Below, one piece after another: positions 17,340 to 28,300 of a stretch of DNA of 64,000 bases (the first letter of the stretch is position 1; every line of letters starts with the position of its first letter). The notes beneath the pieces are model-generated. The model was not told the origin of the DNA. It saw only the letters and a list, made by a program, of their open reading frames with translations, and made no database searches. The translations under genes and the position numbers were made by a program. This stretch comes from Chitinophaga rupis (GTDB lineage Bacteria; Bacteroidota; Bacteroidia; Chitinophagales; Chitinophagaceae): positions 744,001 to 808,000 of the forward strand of contig NZ_FOBB01000001.1 of assembly GCF_900109685.1 (NCBI RefSeq), in the 5' to 3' direction.

Positions 17340-18752
17340 TTAATAACCGTGGTTCTGTTGAAGATTCGGATTCTGATCCGTATCATATTTAGGTATAGGC
17401 AATACCACTAAGTCAGAGCCGTAAGGTTGTGCATTCACAGTAGAGTGTGCGGGTATGCCTCTGCCAGTACGTAAGAAATCCAGCTCTCCCTGACCTTCAA
17501 ATGCCAGCTCAATCCTTCTTTCCAGTAATACGGCATCAATTAAAGCCTGTTTGGTCAGCGGCGCTACAGGCGTTGCAGCAGACCTTGTGCGTACTTCATT
17601 GATCAGGGCTACAGCATTTGCATCTACAGCAGTGCTCAGGTTAGCCAGCGCTTCTGCTTTGGTCAGCAGTACTTCGCTGTAACGCAGTACAGGTACCCAG
17701 TCAGAAATACTGGTATACTTAGTGGTCCATACAGTACCGGGAGTAGGCGCATAAGTTCTTACCAGCTCTGTTCTGCGTTTATCAGTAACACCCATTAAGG
17801 CAACATAGTCAGGGCTGATAGGAATATCCCCTCTCTTATCCGGAGCATAGTGCTGGCCTAAAGCATTATTCGTATTCGGATTATCTGCACCATTATGCGC
17901 AACGGAGAAAATGCTTTCATTCGTAGTATACGTACGGAAAGCTGTTACCGGGCCATCTGTATTCAGCGCATATTTTCCGGACGTGATCAGCTTATTGGAA
18001 TAATCCAGCGCTTTCTGATAATCGCCTTTGTACAGGTACAAACGCATCAGCAAACCTTGTGCGGCACCTTTGGTGGCGCGTGCAACGTCGGCAAACTCCC
18101 TTACCTGTCCTGCAGGATAGGCCAGCTTAGCTTCTGCATCCAGCAGGTCGGCTTCCATTTGATTATATACTTCTGCTACCGTATTGCGGGGCACCTGGTT
18201 GCTGGAAGCAAAAGGATCATCAGCAACGGTCAGGATCAAAGGCACACCAGGATGGTTGGCGCTGGCCGTGAATTTGTAAGGCTGTGCCCACATGTTCACC
18301 AGGTAAAAATAACACAGAGAGCGAATGAACTTAGCTTCGCCAATATACTGTGCTGTTTGTTCTGCAGAAACCTTGCCGGGATTAGCCTCTAGCCCTTTCA
18401 TGAAGTTGTTGACTTCGTAAATGGTACGGTAAGCGTCTCTCCATGAAATACTTACAGTATTATTATCTGACAGTAAGCCTGTGAACTGGGACATCGGGCC
18501 AAAATAGGATGGTACCCCTGCATCCACACCTCTGATATCTGCATAGATCAGAATGCGGCCGCCGAAATATTCCCGGTTCTGCAGCTGATCATACATGCCG
18601 GTAGCAGCTTTTGCTATTCTTTCAGGAGAGCTGAAAGCATCGGCCGGAGAAAGGTTCGCAAAAGGTTCCTCGAAGACTTGTTTCTCACAGGAACCTAAGG
18701 TGAGCATGCATCCGATCATGCCCATATTTATCAAAAATCTCATCTTTTTCAT
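17340..18752 (-). CDS. SusD/RagB-family outer-membrane nutrient-binding lipoprotein (system 1)
   Basis: The 470-residue protein has a lipobox (LTLGSC) near residue 22 and the SusD/RagB fold: N-terminal TPR-like helices and a C-terminal segment with LRYSEVLLTKAEA and LLERRIELAFEGQ, both family marks. SusD proteins cap the SusC channel and bind the substrate at the cell surface. It follows its susC partner by 19 bp on the same strand. The substrate is unknown, as no degrading enzyme is adjacent. Confidence 0.93.
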   Translation of the reverse strand: MKKMRFLINMGMIGCMLTLGSCEKQVFEEPFANLSPADAFSSPERIAKAATGMYDQLQNREYFGGRILIYADIRGVDAGVPSYFGPMSQFTGLLSDNNTVSISWRDAYRTIYEVNNFMKGLEANPGKVSAEQTAQYIGEAKFIRSLCYFYLVNMWAQPYKFTASANHPGVPLILTVADDPFASSNQVPRNTVAEVYNQMEADLLDAEAKLAYPAGQVREFADVARATKGAAQGLLMRLYLYKGDYQKALDYSNKLITSGKYALNTDGPVTAFRTYTTNESIFSVAHNGADNPNTNNALGQHYAPDKRGDIPISPDYVALMGVTDKRRTELVRTYAPTPGTVWTTKYTSISDWVPVLRYSEVLLTKAEALANLSTAVDANAVALINEVRTRSAATPVAPLTKQALIDAVLLERRIELAFEGQGELDFLRTGRGIPAHSTVNAQPYGSDLVVLPIPKYDTDQNPNLQQNHGY

Positions 18753-18771
18753 GTGTGCTGTTTAAAACGAA

Positions 18772-21700
18772 TTAGAAACCAACATTTAAACCCAGTGTAT
18801 ATGTTCTTGGTTGCGGAACAGCGCGGTTATCCACTGCTGTAGCAATGTTTGTGTTATTCCGGTTGTAGTTCACTTCCGGGTCAGGGCCGCTGTAACCAGT
18901 GATCACAAATGCATTATACACCTGGCCATATAACCGCAGGTTGGAAATACCGATCCTTGAAAATACCGGCTGTCTGAAGGTGTAGCCCAGGCCAATGGTA
19001 CGTGCACGCAGGAAATCACCTTTCTCCAGGAACCGGGTAGAGGTTTGGTTGCCTACGTTATCATTCTGGTACAGTTTAGGAATATCTGTTTTCTGACCAG
19101 GGGTAGTCCAACGGTCCATAATATCTGCATAGTTATTCTGGAAATAGTTGGTGAGCATAGCAGATTTGGTAGAGTTGTACACGTAGAAACCACCAGTGTA
19201 TACCAGGGATATGTTCAGATCAAAATTCTTGTAGGTAAAGGTGTTATCCCAACCACCATAGAACTTAGGCATACCGGATTTGCCGGTATAAACGGCGTCA
19301 CGGCTGCTGATCGCAGTGGTATCCTTGCCGTCCAGTGTCCATCTTTTAGTTACGGGATCATAAGATTTAATACTACCTTCGGCAGTATAGAACATTGAGT
19401 TACCATTGTTCGCATCTACACCTGCCCAACGGATCAGTTTATACTCGCCTAACGGTCTGCCAACACTGGCAACACCGGCAGAAAAGTTAGCATCTACGAT
19501 ATCAGAGGAAGTTACCAGTCCGGTAACTTTATTCTTAACCCAGGTAAAGTTTACTGAGCTGGTCCAGGTAAAGTCTTTTAATGTTAATACGGTAGCATTT
19601 GCTGTAAACTCAAAACCGGTGTTATACATGGAACCAATGTTGGTAGTAACAGATGCATTCGGAATACCTACAGTATACAATACAGGCGCTTTCAGCAATA
19701 AACCGGTAATGTTGTTCTTGAAGTAGTCTGCAACAATGCTGATCCTGTTATTGAACAAGTTCACATCAACACCAATATCTGTTTTCTTGGAAGTTTCCCA
19801 TTTCAGGTTAGCATTACCAGCCTGGGAAGTGGAGAAACCATTTTGTGCAGCATATAAACCACCACCATACAGGGTACGGGCAGCATAAGAATCAATACCG
19901 CGGGAGTTACCCACCTGGCCATAGCTGCCACGCAGTTTCAAATAGCTGATAACAGGTACATTCTTCATGAAAGATTCCTGGCTGATAATCCAGCCTGCAG
20001 ATACGGAGGGGAACTTACCCCAGCGGGAGCTTTCACCAAATGCAGAAAATGCATCCGTACGGAATGCTACTTCCAGGGAATACCGATCGTTATAAGTATA
20101 TCCTACGCGGCCGAAATATGATTCCAGGCCATTAGAGAACAGATTGCCACCAGACAACAGCTGCAGGGTACCACCGGCATCATTACCAGAGTAGGTATTA
20201 TCAATAATGTTCTTAAAGAAAGGATCTGCGAAGTCGGAGGCACCGGTATAGATCTGTTGTTCTTTGGTGTACTGGTATTCCGTACCACCGGTAAAGGATA
20301 CACGGTGTTTCTCAGCAAAGGTATGATCGTAGGTTAGGAAGTTCTGCCAAACCCATTGGTTACGGGTTCTGTAATAATCCTGTACCAGACCATTAAAGGA
20401 TAAACCTAAACCACCGATGTAAGGACTGCTATACTGATCTTCAAAATTGCTTAAGTAATCAACACCAAATTTTGAAGTCACCTTCAAACCTGGAATAGGC
20501 TGTACCTCTACATATGCATTACCGTAAAGGTCCTGCGGAGTATTATCATTTTTCTGTAGGGTAGCTGCTGCAATGGCATTATAAATGTTATTCTGTATCA
20601 GGTTGGTACCGTTTACAGAGTTAATGTTATTACCAAATCCCATTAAGCCGTTTGCGCTTAAGTTAAAACCAGTGATGTTATTGGGATTATGTATCGCTAC
20701 GTTCGGGAATGCGTTGAGACCGGAAACAGTAGCTCCTGCCAGGTAACGGTCTGTTAAAATACCTTTGTTCAATGATTTGGTATAAGCAATGTTGATGCCT
20801 GCTTTCAACCATTTTTTTGGTGTTACATCCAGATTCAAACGCGCCTGACCGGTTTTCAGTTCGTTACCAAAGCTGATGCCTTGCTGATCTATATAACGTA
20901 CAGAGCCATAGTAGGATACTTTCTCAGCACCACCGGAAATAGCCACTGAATTATCATGCGTAAAACCAGTACGGTATAATTCATCCAGCCAGTTTGTACG
21001 GTCTGGTTTACCATCGCCATCAATATCACTGTCTTTTGCAATCACTACACCAGTACCAAACCTGTTGGAAGCATTCGCGATCTTTTCATTATTGATGGTG
21101 GTGAACTGGTCAGCATTTAACAGATCGGGCAGCCTGGAAGCCTGGCTCCAGCTTACTTTTGAATCAAAGGAAATACGGGCAGTACCTGCTTTCCCTTTTT
21201 TGGTTGTGATCAGTATTACACCATTGCCAGCCCTTGAGCCGTACATTACAGATGCACCTGCATCTTTGAGTACTTCAATAGATTCAATATCATTCGGGTT
21301 TATCAATGCTAACGGGTTAAAACGCGTGCCGTTACCACTGTTAAAAAGGTTTACGTTTTCTGTGTTGTTCATGGGAATACCATCCACTACGATCAATGGC
21401 AATGAGCTTCCGGAAATAGAGTTCACACCACGTACACGGATGGAAACACCATCACCCAGCACACCACCTGCAGAAGTGATCTGCACACCGGCCATTTTAC
21501 CGGATAATGCCTGGTCAAAACTGGGAATAGGTTCGGCAGCTACTTTGGTGCCTTTTACGCTGCCTACAGAACCGGTAATTTCCTTGATCTGTTTGGTACC
21601 ATAACCTACTACTACTACTTCATCCAGCGCACGCCTGTCAGGCTGTAATGATACATTGATCTCGGAACGGCCGGCAGAAACCTGCTGCTCTACATAACCA

Positions 21701-21924
21701 ATAAAACTAAACACCAACACCTGGCCATTGCCGGCGCTGAGTGAATATTTACCGTTAACATCCGTACTGGTACCGGTTGAAGATCCCTTAATACGAACAG
21801 TAACACCCGGCAAAGGCGTGTTACCTTCTTTTGATGTTACAGTACCGCTAACGGTGCGGTCTTGTGCCATTACACTGAAGATAATGAGCAACAAGGGTAA
21901 CAAAAGCTGTAATGTTTTTTTCAT
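18772..21924 (-). CDS. SusC/RagA-family TonB-linked outer-membrane transporter (system 1)
   Basis: The 1050-residue protein starts with a signal peptide. A carboxypeptidase-D-like domain (about 22-105, DRTVSGTVTSKEGNTPLPGV), a plug domain (LDEVVVVGYG, SGKMAGVQI, PLIVVDGIP) and a large beta barrel ending in GLNVGF follow. There is no N-terminal signalling (STN) domain, consistent with the absence of an adjacent sigma/anti-sigma pair. It forms the import channel for a substrate bound by the neighbouring SusD protein. A 765-bp gene-free region precedes it. Confidence 0.94.
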   Translation of the reverse strand: MKKTLQLLLPLLLIIFSVMAQDRTVSGTVTSKEGNTPLPGVTVRIKGSSTGTSTDVNGKYSLSAGNGQVLVFSFIGYVEQQVSAGRSEINVSLQPDRRALDEVVVVGYGTKQIKEITGSVGSVKGTKVAAEPIPSFDQALSGKMAGVQITSAGGVLGDGVSIRVRGVNSISGSSLPLIVVDGIPMNNTENVNLFNSGNGTRFNPLALINPNDIESIEVLKDAGASVMYGSRAGNGVILITTKKGKAGTARISFDSKVSWSQASRLPDLLNADQFTTINNEKIANASNRFGTGVVIAKDSDIDGDGKPDRTNWLDELYRTGFTHDNSVAISGGAEKVSYYGSVRYIDQQGISFGNELKTGQARLNLDVTPKKWLKAGINIAYTKSLNKGILTDRYLAGATVSGLNAFPNVAIHNPNNITGFNLSANGLMGFGNNINSVNGTNLIQNNIYNAIAAATLQKNDNTPQDLYGNAYVEVQPIPGLKVTSKFGVDYLSNFEDQYSSPYIGGLGLSFNGLVQDYYRTRNQWVWQNFLTYDHTFAEKHRVSFTGGTEYQYTKEQQIYTGASDFADPFFKNIIDNTYSGNDAGGTLQLLSGGNLFSNGLESYFGRVGYTYNDRYSLEVAFRTDAFSAFGESSRWGKFPSVSAGWIISQESFMKNVPVISYLKLRGSYGQVGNSRGIDSYAARTLYGGGLYAAQNGFSTSQAGNANLKWETSKKTDIGVDVNLFNNRISIVADYFKNNITGLLLKAPVLYTVGIPNASVTTNIGSMYNTGFEFTANATVLTLKDFTWTSSVNFTWVKNKVTGLVTSSDIVDANFSAGVASVGRPLGEYKLIRWAGVDANNGNSMFYTAEGSIKSYDPVTKRWTLDGKDTTAISSRDAVYTGKSGMPKFYGGWDNTFTYKNFDLNISLVYTGGFYVYNSTKSAMLTNYFQNNYADIMDRWTTPGQKTDIPKLYQNDNVGNQTSTRFLEKGDFLRARTIGLGYTFRQPVFSRIGISNLRLYGQVYNAFVITGYSGPDPEVNYNRNNTNIATAVDNRAVPQPRTYTLGLNVGF

Positions 21925-21988
21925 AAAAAAACTGACTTGACTTTAGTTGATAGATTTTTAGGAAAGTGAATAGCCAATGGGCGTCATG

Positions 21989-22010
21989 CTTGCAGTAAGC
22001 GATCTGCAAG
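21989..22010 (-). promoter_or_regulatory. Hairpin in the susC 1 leader
   Basis: CTTGCAG and CTGCAAG pair perfectly around an 8-base loop, about 65 bases upstream of the susC start. It could act on mRNA stability or control. No function is shown. Confidence 0.35.
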
Positions 22011-22198
22011 TATTAGTTGGGTAACTAAGTACATTTCATAAGCGTTATAAGCTGTTTAGATTAAAAAAATTCTCACCTATATTCTGCGATAATGCCAATA
22101 GATTAATGATCCGAAAGCACGCTATGCTTCGAAGCTGGTTCGCCTAATTAAAAACGTGAAGAATCCAACTACAGTAGTGTTGTAACTATTAAAGTTTT

Positions 22199-22206
22199 CA
22201 AAGGTA
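22199..22206 (-). promoter_or_regulatory. Candidate -7 element upstream of susC 1
   Basis: TACCTTTG on the minus strand matches TAnnTTTG, about 275 bases before the start codon. The identical octamer occurs upstream of susC 3. I found no -33 TTG at the usual distance. Confidence 0.35.
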
Positions 22207-22631
22207 TCATCAATATCAGCTGGGATGTTTACCTGGGAACTTAACGGTTATTATAAGTACAGTTACAAATTTTCATAGATAGCAGCTCTTAAAGCAATTG
22301 ATGTTACACTATCAGCGGGTTGTTGGCAATAGTTCTCTCAGTAACTCAAATGGAATGCTTTAGATAAGCCTTTTTCTCACGATAATGATTTCAAGTTTAG
22401 ATTCCGGTTTAAATTAGATTCTGGTAACTCTGTGAATAATTCCGATGCAATATATAAAATTAGTAGGAATTTAACATGTACAACTAAAATGTAATTATTA
22501 TGCTAATGGTTATACGAAGAACAAATATGCAAACCTTATATATTGGATATCATATACTTATTCTACTTCAATAACACCTGCTGCTAAACTTTTCTAGTAA
22601 AATTTTGTAGCAGCATTTTAACTATTTAGCA

Positions 22632-22673
22632 AAAAAAGAGGAGGCTTTCTTTAAGAAGGCCTCCTCTTTTTTA
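22632..22673 (-). terminator. Strong terminator of susCD system 2
   Basis: A stem of about 20 bp (AAAAAAGAGGAGG paired with CCTCCTCTTTTTT, extended inward with one wobble) lies 16 bases after the stop of the lipoprotein gene on the minus strand. Confidence 0.9.
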
Positions 22674-22689
22674 AGTATTAACCGGCAAA

Positions 22690-23544
22690 TTAATCCTTGG
22701 TCATCGTCATCGTAGCTGCGCCAAAGGAACCTTCATCTACCGTATTGGTAAGCTTCAGGGTAATGGCGGTAGCGCAGGCGTTAATGTCGCCGTTACCTAC
22801 GGATGTCCAGTTATGATACCCGTAAGCAGCTCCCGGAACAGTGATCTGTTTGGGCACTGTAACGGACTGCGTTTTTTCATTCACAGTTAGCTTCAGCGTG
22901 CTGCTGGGAAATTCTATCCAGTTATGTACGGTAAGCACATTACCTGCCAGCGTAGTGGTTACCTTGTAAGTGCCTCCCCAGAAATCAGGATCGTCCATAG
23001 TGAAAGTGCCTACCAGGTCATTAATGTCAAGCGCGCATACTTTCTTATACTGTACAGTAAGGCTGGCATCATTGTAGTTCTGTGCATCACCGCCATAAGG
23101 TTCTGTGCCATCTGTTCTGAAAACAGTTATTAAAGTACCGTCGTTCAGCGTAACATCTGCACCTATTTCAAACACATCACCTGTTTGTATATCAGCGGCA
23201 GTTTTGCCAAAAAGTGTGGCCAGGCTTGTTGCCGTAATATCCACAGCAGTTGGGAAAGATGTTATATCGGCCTTCAGGGTTTTAACCTTAGTCTTATCCC
23301 CGTTCATGATCACTACCACATCCATTTTCTTAGGCTTTATATCATCTTTAAAGAACACGCCTACACTAAACCGGCCTTTAAAAGTAGCAGGGTCCTGGAT
23401 CAATACATCCGCGCTGGTATCTTTGATGATCTGTGGCAGCACCGTGCGGATGATTCCATCCGGTAACTTCACACTATCCTTGCGGCAGGCGTTTATAGCA
23501 ATAACCCCCGCAAATAATATTATTAAGCTCAATATCTTCTTCAT
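22690..23544 (-). CDS. Surface lipoprotein of unknown function, susCD system 2
   Basis: The 284-residue protein has a lipobox (VIAINAC) near residue 19, followed by an all-beta sequence rich in Thr, Val and Asp. I do not recognise the family. Position after susD and the lipid anchor suggest an accessory surface-binding lipoprotein, analogous to SusE or SusF in role only. The start MKKILSLII was chosen as the one beginning the signal peptide; an upstream ATG adds 6 residues. The terminator follows the stop. Confidence 0.65.
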   Translation of the reverse strand: MKKILSLIILFAGVIAINACRKDSVKLPDGIIRTVLPQIIKDTSADVLIQDPATFKGRFSVGVFFKDDIKPKKMDVVVIMNGDKTKVKTLKADITSFPTAVDITATSLATLFGKTAADIQTGDVFEIGADVTLNDGTLITVFRTDGTEPYGGDAQNYNDASLTVQYKKVCALDINDLVGTFTMDDPDFWGGTYKVTTTLAGNVLTVHNWIEFPSSTLKLTVNEKTQSVTVPKQITVPGAAYGYHNWTSVGNGDINACATAITLKLTNTVDEGSFGAATMTMTKD

Positions 23545-23568
23545 ACTTTTTGTTTTTAGCATTAACAG

Positions 23569-25293
23569 TTACTTATCCCAAAATACCGGGTAAGAGGCCG
23601 GTTGTTTCTGGGCGGGCGCATTTGCATTTACATTCAGGTCATCATTACTCCAGGGCAGCGACAGCGGGTACGCGCGCTGCAATTGTACCTGTATTGAAGG
23701 CTGTGCGCCCGGGTGTGTAACATCACCGTTAATAGGCGGCTGAAAGCGTCCACCAGGAGCCATTACAGGATCCTTAGGATTGAATAGAACAGGATATCCT
23801 GTGCGCCTGTAATCTGTATACTGATCTATGCTGCTGCCGAAGCTGGCAATCCATTTTTCTGTCATGATCAACTCTAGTTTGCCTGCAGCCGGTTTAGCAT
23901 CATATTCCGCCATTACCTTATCCTGGTAAGTAGTGGCAGCCGCTGTACCGGCTATTGCAGGTACACTCTGGCTGGGACCAACCAGGCCTACTACATAATC
24001 CACCTGTTTAAAAGATTCTTCCAGGGCAGCCTGGAAAGTGGCCTTTGCATCACCTGTGGCCACGCCGGCATGCATCAGCTCTGCTTCTATATACAGCACA
24101 TCTGCATACGTCAGGAACTTGTAGGGCGCAGCACCAGTACCGCTGGTACCATCTACTTTTATGGCTGCACCATCATCATAACGGCCGCCTACGGGGTAAA
24201 TGCCAAAAACCGTCATGCTCTGGTCCTGTGACCAGTCGCGGTTAGGGCCTACAGAGCCGAACACAATAGAAAGGAAACCACCATCCCTGTACTCAGAAGG
24301 GTTTTGCGGAGCTGCACTTGCCTTCAGCTGGCGATACATGTAATAAGGCAGGCGGGGATCCGGATTATTAGTTAGTACGTTCTGGTGATACCCTTTTAAT
24401 GTTTCATAAAACCAGGGGCTTTGATAGTGTGTTTTCTGGCCGGCATAATAATCATTAAAGCCAGGGTTACGGTCATCGGGAGTAGTTCCTTTTCCGTAAG
24501 GCAGTAAAAAGCTTTCGGATGTTTCGCTGATCAGGTTACCGGAGGCAATGAGCGCATTTACCTGGGTTGATACATTCTGTACCAGCCTTACCTGGTTATA
24601 CAATTTCAGCTTAATACTGTTAGCTGCTTTGGTCCATTTTTCTGCATCTCCTCCATAAATAATATCATCTGCAGAAGGTACAGCCGTATTGGGGGCATCC
24701 GCATTATTCAGATCAGCGATAGCTCCATCTAGCAAAGTGAATAATTGCGGATAGATGTCAGCGCCTTTGTCATACTTGGGAAAACGGATACCATCTGATA
24801 TCAATTTGTTGGCTTCAGAAAAAGGCACATCTGCAAACACATCCACCATCTGGCTAATAGCATATGCTTTCAATACTTTACCAATACCAGCATAAATGGT
24901 ATTACCTTCTTCCGTGGCCTGGTTTATGATCACCTCCACATTCTGCAAAGAACCTAATATGTCAGACCCTACCTGTGCAGGGGAGCTGCTGTACATACCT
25001 TTCCAGGCGCCGTTAATGTTAAATTCATTCCCATCTGCACCATATTGGTCAGGGGATTCACGTACAGTTACCTGGTGCATATATACGGCCAGTACTTCTG
25101 TTAAACCACGGGCGCCGCGGTTATCATTAGTAAAGCCCAGCGCATATCCCAACCCCTGTTCTGCAGTGGGTAACAGGCGGTTTAAGGAAGTTTGCTCCGG
25201 GTGGTAAGGATCTTTATTTATATCCAGGAAGTTTTTAGTACAACCGGTCATCATCACCAGCGTTACCAAAGAACCATAGATTATTCTTTTCAT
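23569..25293 (-). CDS. SusD-like family 2 outer-membrane lipoprotein (system 2)
   Basis: The product has about 574 residues with lipobox VMMTGC near residue 17, then FLDINKDPYHPEQ, the start typical of the second SusD-like family. The C-terminal half holds YADVLYIEAEL and a TEKWIASFGSSIDQYTDYRRTGYP segment. The start MKRIIYGSL was chosen for the signal peptide; the longer frame adds 8 Lys-rich residues. It lies 29 bp downstream of susC 2 and upstream of the unknown lipoprotein. The ligand is unknown. Confidence 0.92.
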   Translation of the reverse strand: MKRIIYGSLVTLVMMTGCTKNFLDINKDPYHPEQTSLNRLLPTAEQGLGYALGFTNDNRGARGLTEVLAVYMHQVTVRESPDQYGADGNEFNINGAWKGMYSSSPAQVGSDILGSLQNVEVIINQATEEGNTIYAGIGKVLKAYAISQMVDVFADVPFSEANKLISDGIRFPKYDKGADIYPQLFTLLDGAIADLNNADAPNTAVPSADDIIYGGDAEKWTKAANSIKLKLYNQVRLVQNVSTQVNALIASGNLISETSESFLLPYGKGTTPDDRNPGFNDYYAGQKTHYQSPWFYETLKGYHQNVLTNNPDPRLPYYMYRQLKASAAPQNPSEYRDGGFLSIVFGSVGPNRDWSQDQSMTVFGIYPVGGRYDDGAAIKVDGTSGTGAAPYKFLTYADVLYIEAELMHAGVATGDAKATFQAALEESFKQVDYVVGLVGPSQSVPAIAGTAAATTYQDKVMAEYDAKPAAGKLELIMTEKWIASFGSSIDQYTDYRRTGYPVLFNPKDPVMAPGGRFQPPINGDVTHPGAQPSIQVQLQRAYPLSLPWSNDDLNVNANAPAQKQPASYPVFWDK

Positions 25294-25322
25294 TTTTTTC
25301 CGTTTTTTCAGTTTCATAAATT

Positions 25323-28300
25323 TTAGAACGTAACCTTCAGATTTACACCAAAGCGGCGGGTAGTAGGCGCAGCGGATAATTCAATGCCCTGTACGTTGGT
25401 ATTACCAAAGCTGTTAGCTTCGGGGTTAAACCGGGTGTACTTGGGGAAATTAGGCGCCAGGTACCAGAGGTTACGGCCGGAGAGCGTTAAGGTAACACCG
25501 CCAATAGGTGTTTTCTTAAAGAAGCTTTTCGGAAAATCATAACCCAGCGTTACTTCACGCAGTGTGTACAAAGTAGCATCATACACATTCCATTCTGTAG
25601 CGGAGTTAATAGCGAATGATTCACCGAAGTACATCTCATTCATACTTACTGCAGTTGTATTCCTGATCTTCTCTCCTTTATCATTTAACAGGGGCTTGCC
25701 GGTATTGGCATCACCATAATAGCCCGGAATAATGCGGGCTGTTTCACGGTCTTCTGTATCCCTGGTTACACCACGGCCCAGCAGGGAGCTAACGGTTACA
25801 GAGTACATATCGCCATGCTGTGTCCAGTCAAACAGAGCATTCAGGAAAAAGCCCTTATAGTTAAGTGAGGTGCTGAACCCTGCTTTAAAATCAGGGTTCG
25901 GGTCACCGATCATACCTTGTTCTGTAGAACGGATCAGCAAACCGGTAGACGGATCTATCAGCAGGTTGCCCTGGTCATCCCGGTAATCCTTGGAACCACG
26001 CAGGTAACCATAAGGTTTGCCAGGCTCCAGGTATGGAGATATATCTGTTAAGATGTTGGACAGCGGTACACGTTCCAGGCCAGGTACCAATTCTCTTACT
26101 ATGCTCCTGTTCTTGGTAAATACACCGTGTAATGCCCAGGTGAGATCTTTTGTTTTAACCGGTATAATGTTCAGGTCTAATTCAATCCCTTTATTGGTCA
26201 GCTTACCAAAGTTGTCTATTACTTGTGTAAAACCGGAAGATGCGGGTAATGTAACATTAGCGATCATGTTAGTGGAAACACGGCTATACCATGCAGCATC
26301 CAGGGTGATCCTGCTATCCAGGAAGTCTAACGTAGCACCTATTTCAAAGTCTTTCGTAAACTCCGGTTTCAGGTTAGGATTGGCGGCGGATGGGTTTTGT
26401 ATTAAACCGGACTGGCCCTGGAATGGTGCGTTAATGCTAAACAGGTTCTTTAAAAGGTAAGGGTCTGCATCGCGGCCTACTTTTGCCCAGCTGCTCCTGA
26501 TCTTACCAAAGTTCAGCACATGGCTTTCAATACCAAATGCCTGGGTAAACACAAATGAACCGGCCACACTGGGATAAAAGTAGCTCCTGTTATTACTGGG
26601 CAGGGTAGATGACCAGTCATTACGGCCGGTTAAGGTTAAGAACGCAAATTGCTTATAACCAAATTCCACATCTCCGAAAACACCCCATAAGCGGCGGCGG
26701 AAGTAGTCTGTGGAAGGCAGCACACTCTTGGTATTGGCCATCGTGTAAATGCCCGGAGCAACAATCTCGTTACCGGTAGAAGTTTCGCTCCGCATGGTAC
26801 GCTGGTTCACGTTATGACCTAAAATAACCTTCAGATCAAAATCCTCATTTTTTAGTTTAGGCGTAAACGTTGATAAAAAGTTGGATTCTATTTCCTGGAA
26901 CTGGTAGCTTTCCTCAATAATACGGCCCTTGCCTTCTGCTGCACGGGAGCCTATATCGGTAATTTCCCGGCGGAAGAAGTTATTGGTATTGGTACCTATC
27001 TGGTAGCTCACATTCCACCAGGGCAGTATATCATACCCCAGTTTTAAACCAGCCACATAACGGTCTGTGGTAGTGGTAATGGTATTATGTGCCCATGACC
27101 AGCGCGGGTTATCATACTGCGCTTTACTGGTAGATACCGGCAGGCCATTGGCATCTTCATATGGCAGGTTCAGGTCCCAGTTACGTGCCAGGAACAGGTT
27201 ACGTGCAAAGGACGATGCTGCTCCGTCTACCTGGTTTTCACCAAACACACCGCCTACCTGGGTGCTGCGGGAGTAGGCAAAGTTGCCGCTTACGGTAAGC
27301 CCCATATCCAGCCGGGTGCTGCCGCCTATGCTTAAGTTGCCCCGGTCAAAGCTGGAATTAGGTACATAGCCATCCTGCTTCAGGTAAGAGGCGGTGGCGC
27401 TCATGGCGGTTTTTTCATCACCGGCATTTACGCTTACAGAGTTTTCATATACGGTACCTGTTTTAAACAGGTCTTTTACGTTGTTGGGATGAGCGCGGTA
27501 AGCTACTTTACCGGAAGGGAACAGGTCCGGGAAAGCATTTTTATAATCCGTCCAAACATCAATGGAATCCAGCGTTCCAAAGGCAGGGCCCCAGGAACCA
27601 TTGGCATTGGCGTAGTTGAACAGTGTACCGGCGCCGTATTTATTCTGGTACACCGGCAGGTTGGATACCGTTTCAAATGCAAGACCGGTAGAGTAGGTGA
27701 GCTCTAAGCCCTTCTTGGAACGGCTGGCGCTACCGGATTTGGTAGTGATCACCAATGCGCCGTTAGATGCACGGGAACCGTACAATGCTGCTGCTGCCGC
27801 GCCTTTCAGCACCGTCATGCTGGCAATGTCGTTCGGATCCAGGGAAGATAAACCACTGGAATAGGCGCCACCGCCGGATGTTTGGCTGGAAGTAGTTACC
27901 TGGTCGTTATTATATGGAATACCATCTACTACTATCAGCGGCTCATTATTGCCGTAAAAAGAAGTATTACCGCGGATGCTGATCCTGGTGGCTGCGCCGG
28001 GCGTACCCTGGGAGGTTCTGATATCCACCCCGGCAACCTTACCCTGCAGGCCCTTTAACATATCCGGCTCTGATTTCTGCACCAGTATGTCCGGCTTTAC
28101 GGTGGTGGCAGAATAACCGATCGATTTTTCGGTACGGCGGATGCCTACGGCCGTTACCACAATTTCACCCAGCTGTTTGTTATCAGCTGACAATGCAGTG
28201 CTGATGGTAGCTTCATTACCAACTGCCACTTCCTTACTTGAATAACCGATAAATGAAAACACCAGGGTAGCTCCCTGGTCTACAGAAATTTTGTAAGTCC

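Larger units (their letters stand above)
21925..22689. other. Long AT-rich gene-free region upstream of susC 1
   Basis: No reading frame of note is seen. It contains a perfect 7-bp hairpin (CTTGCAG/CTGCAAG, 21989-22010) in the susC leader, a minus-strand TACCTTTG at 22206-22199, and the terminator of the next gene at the right end. The middle is AT-rich with no recognisable feature. Confidence 0.6.
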
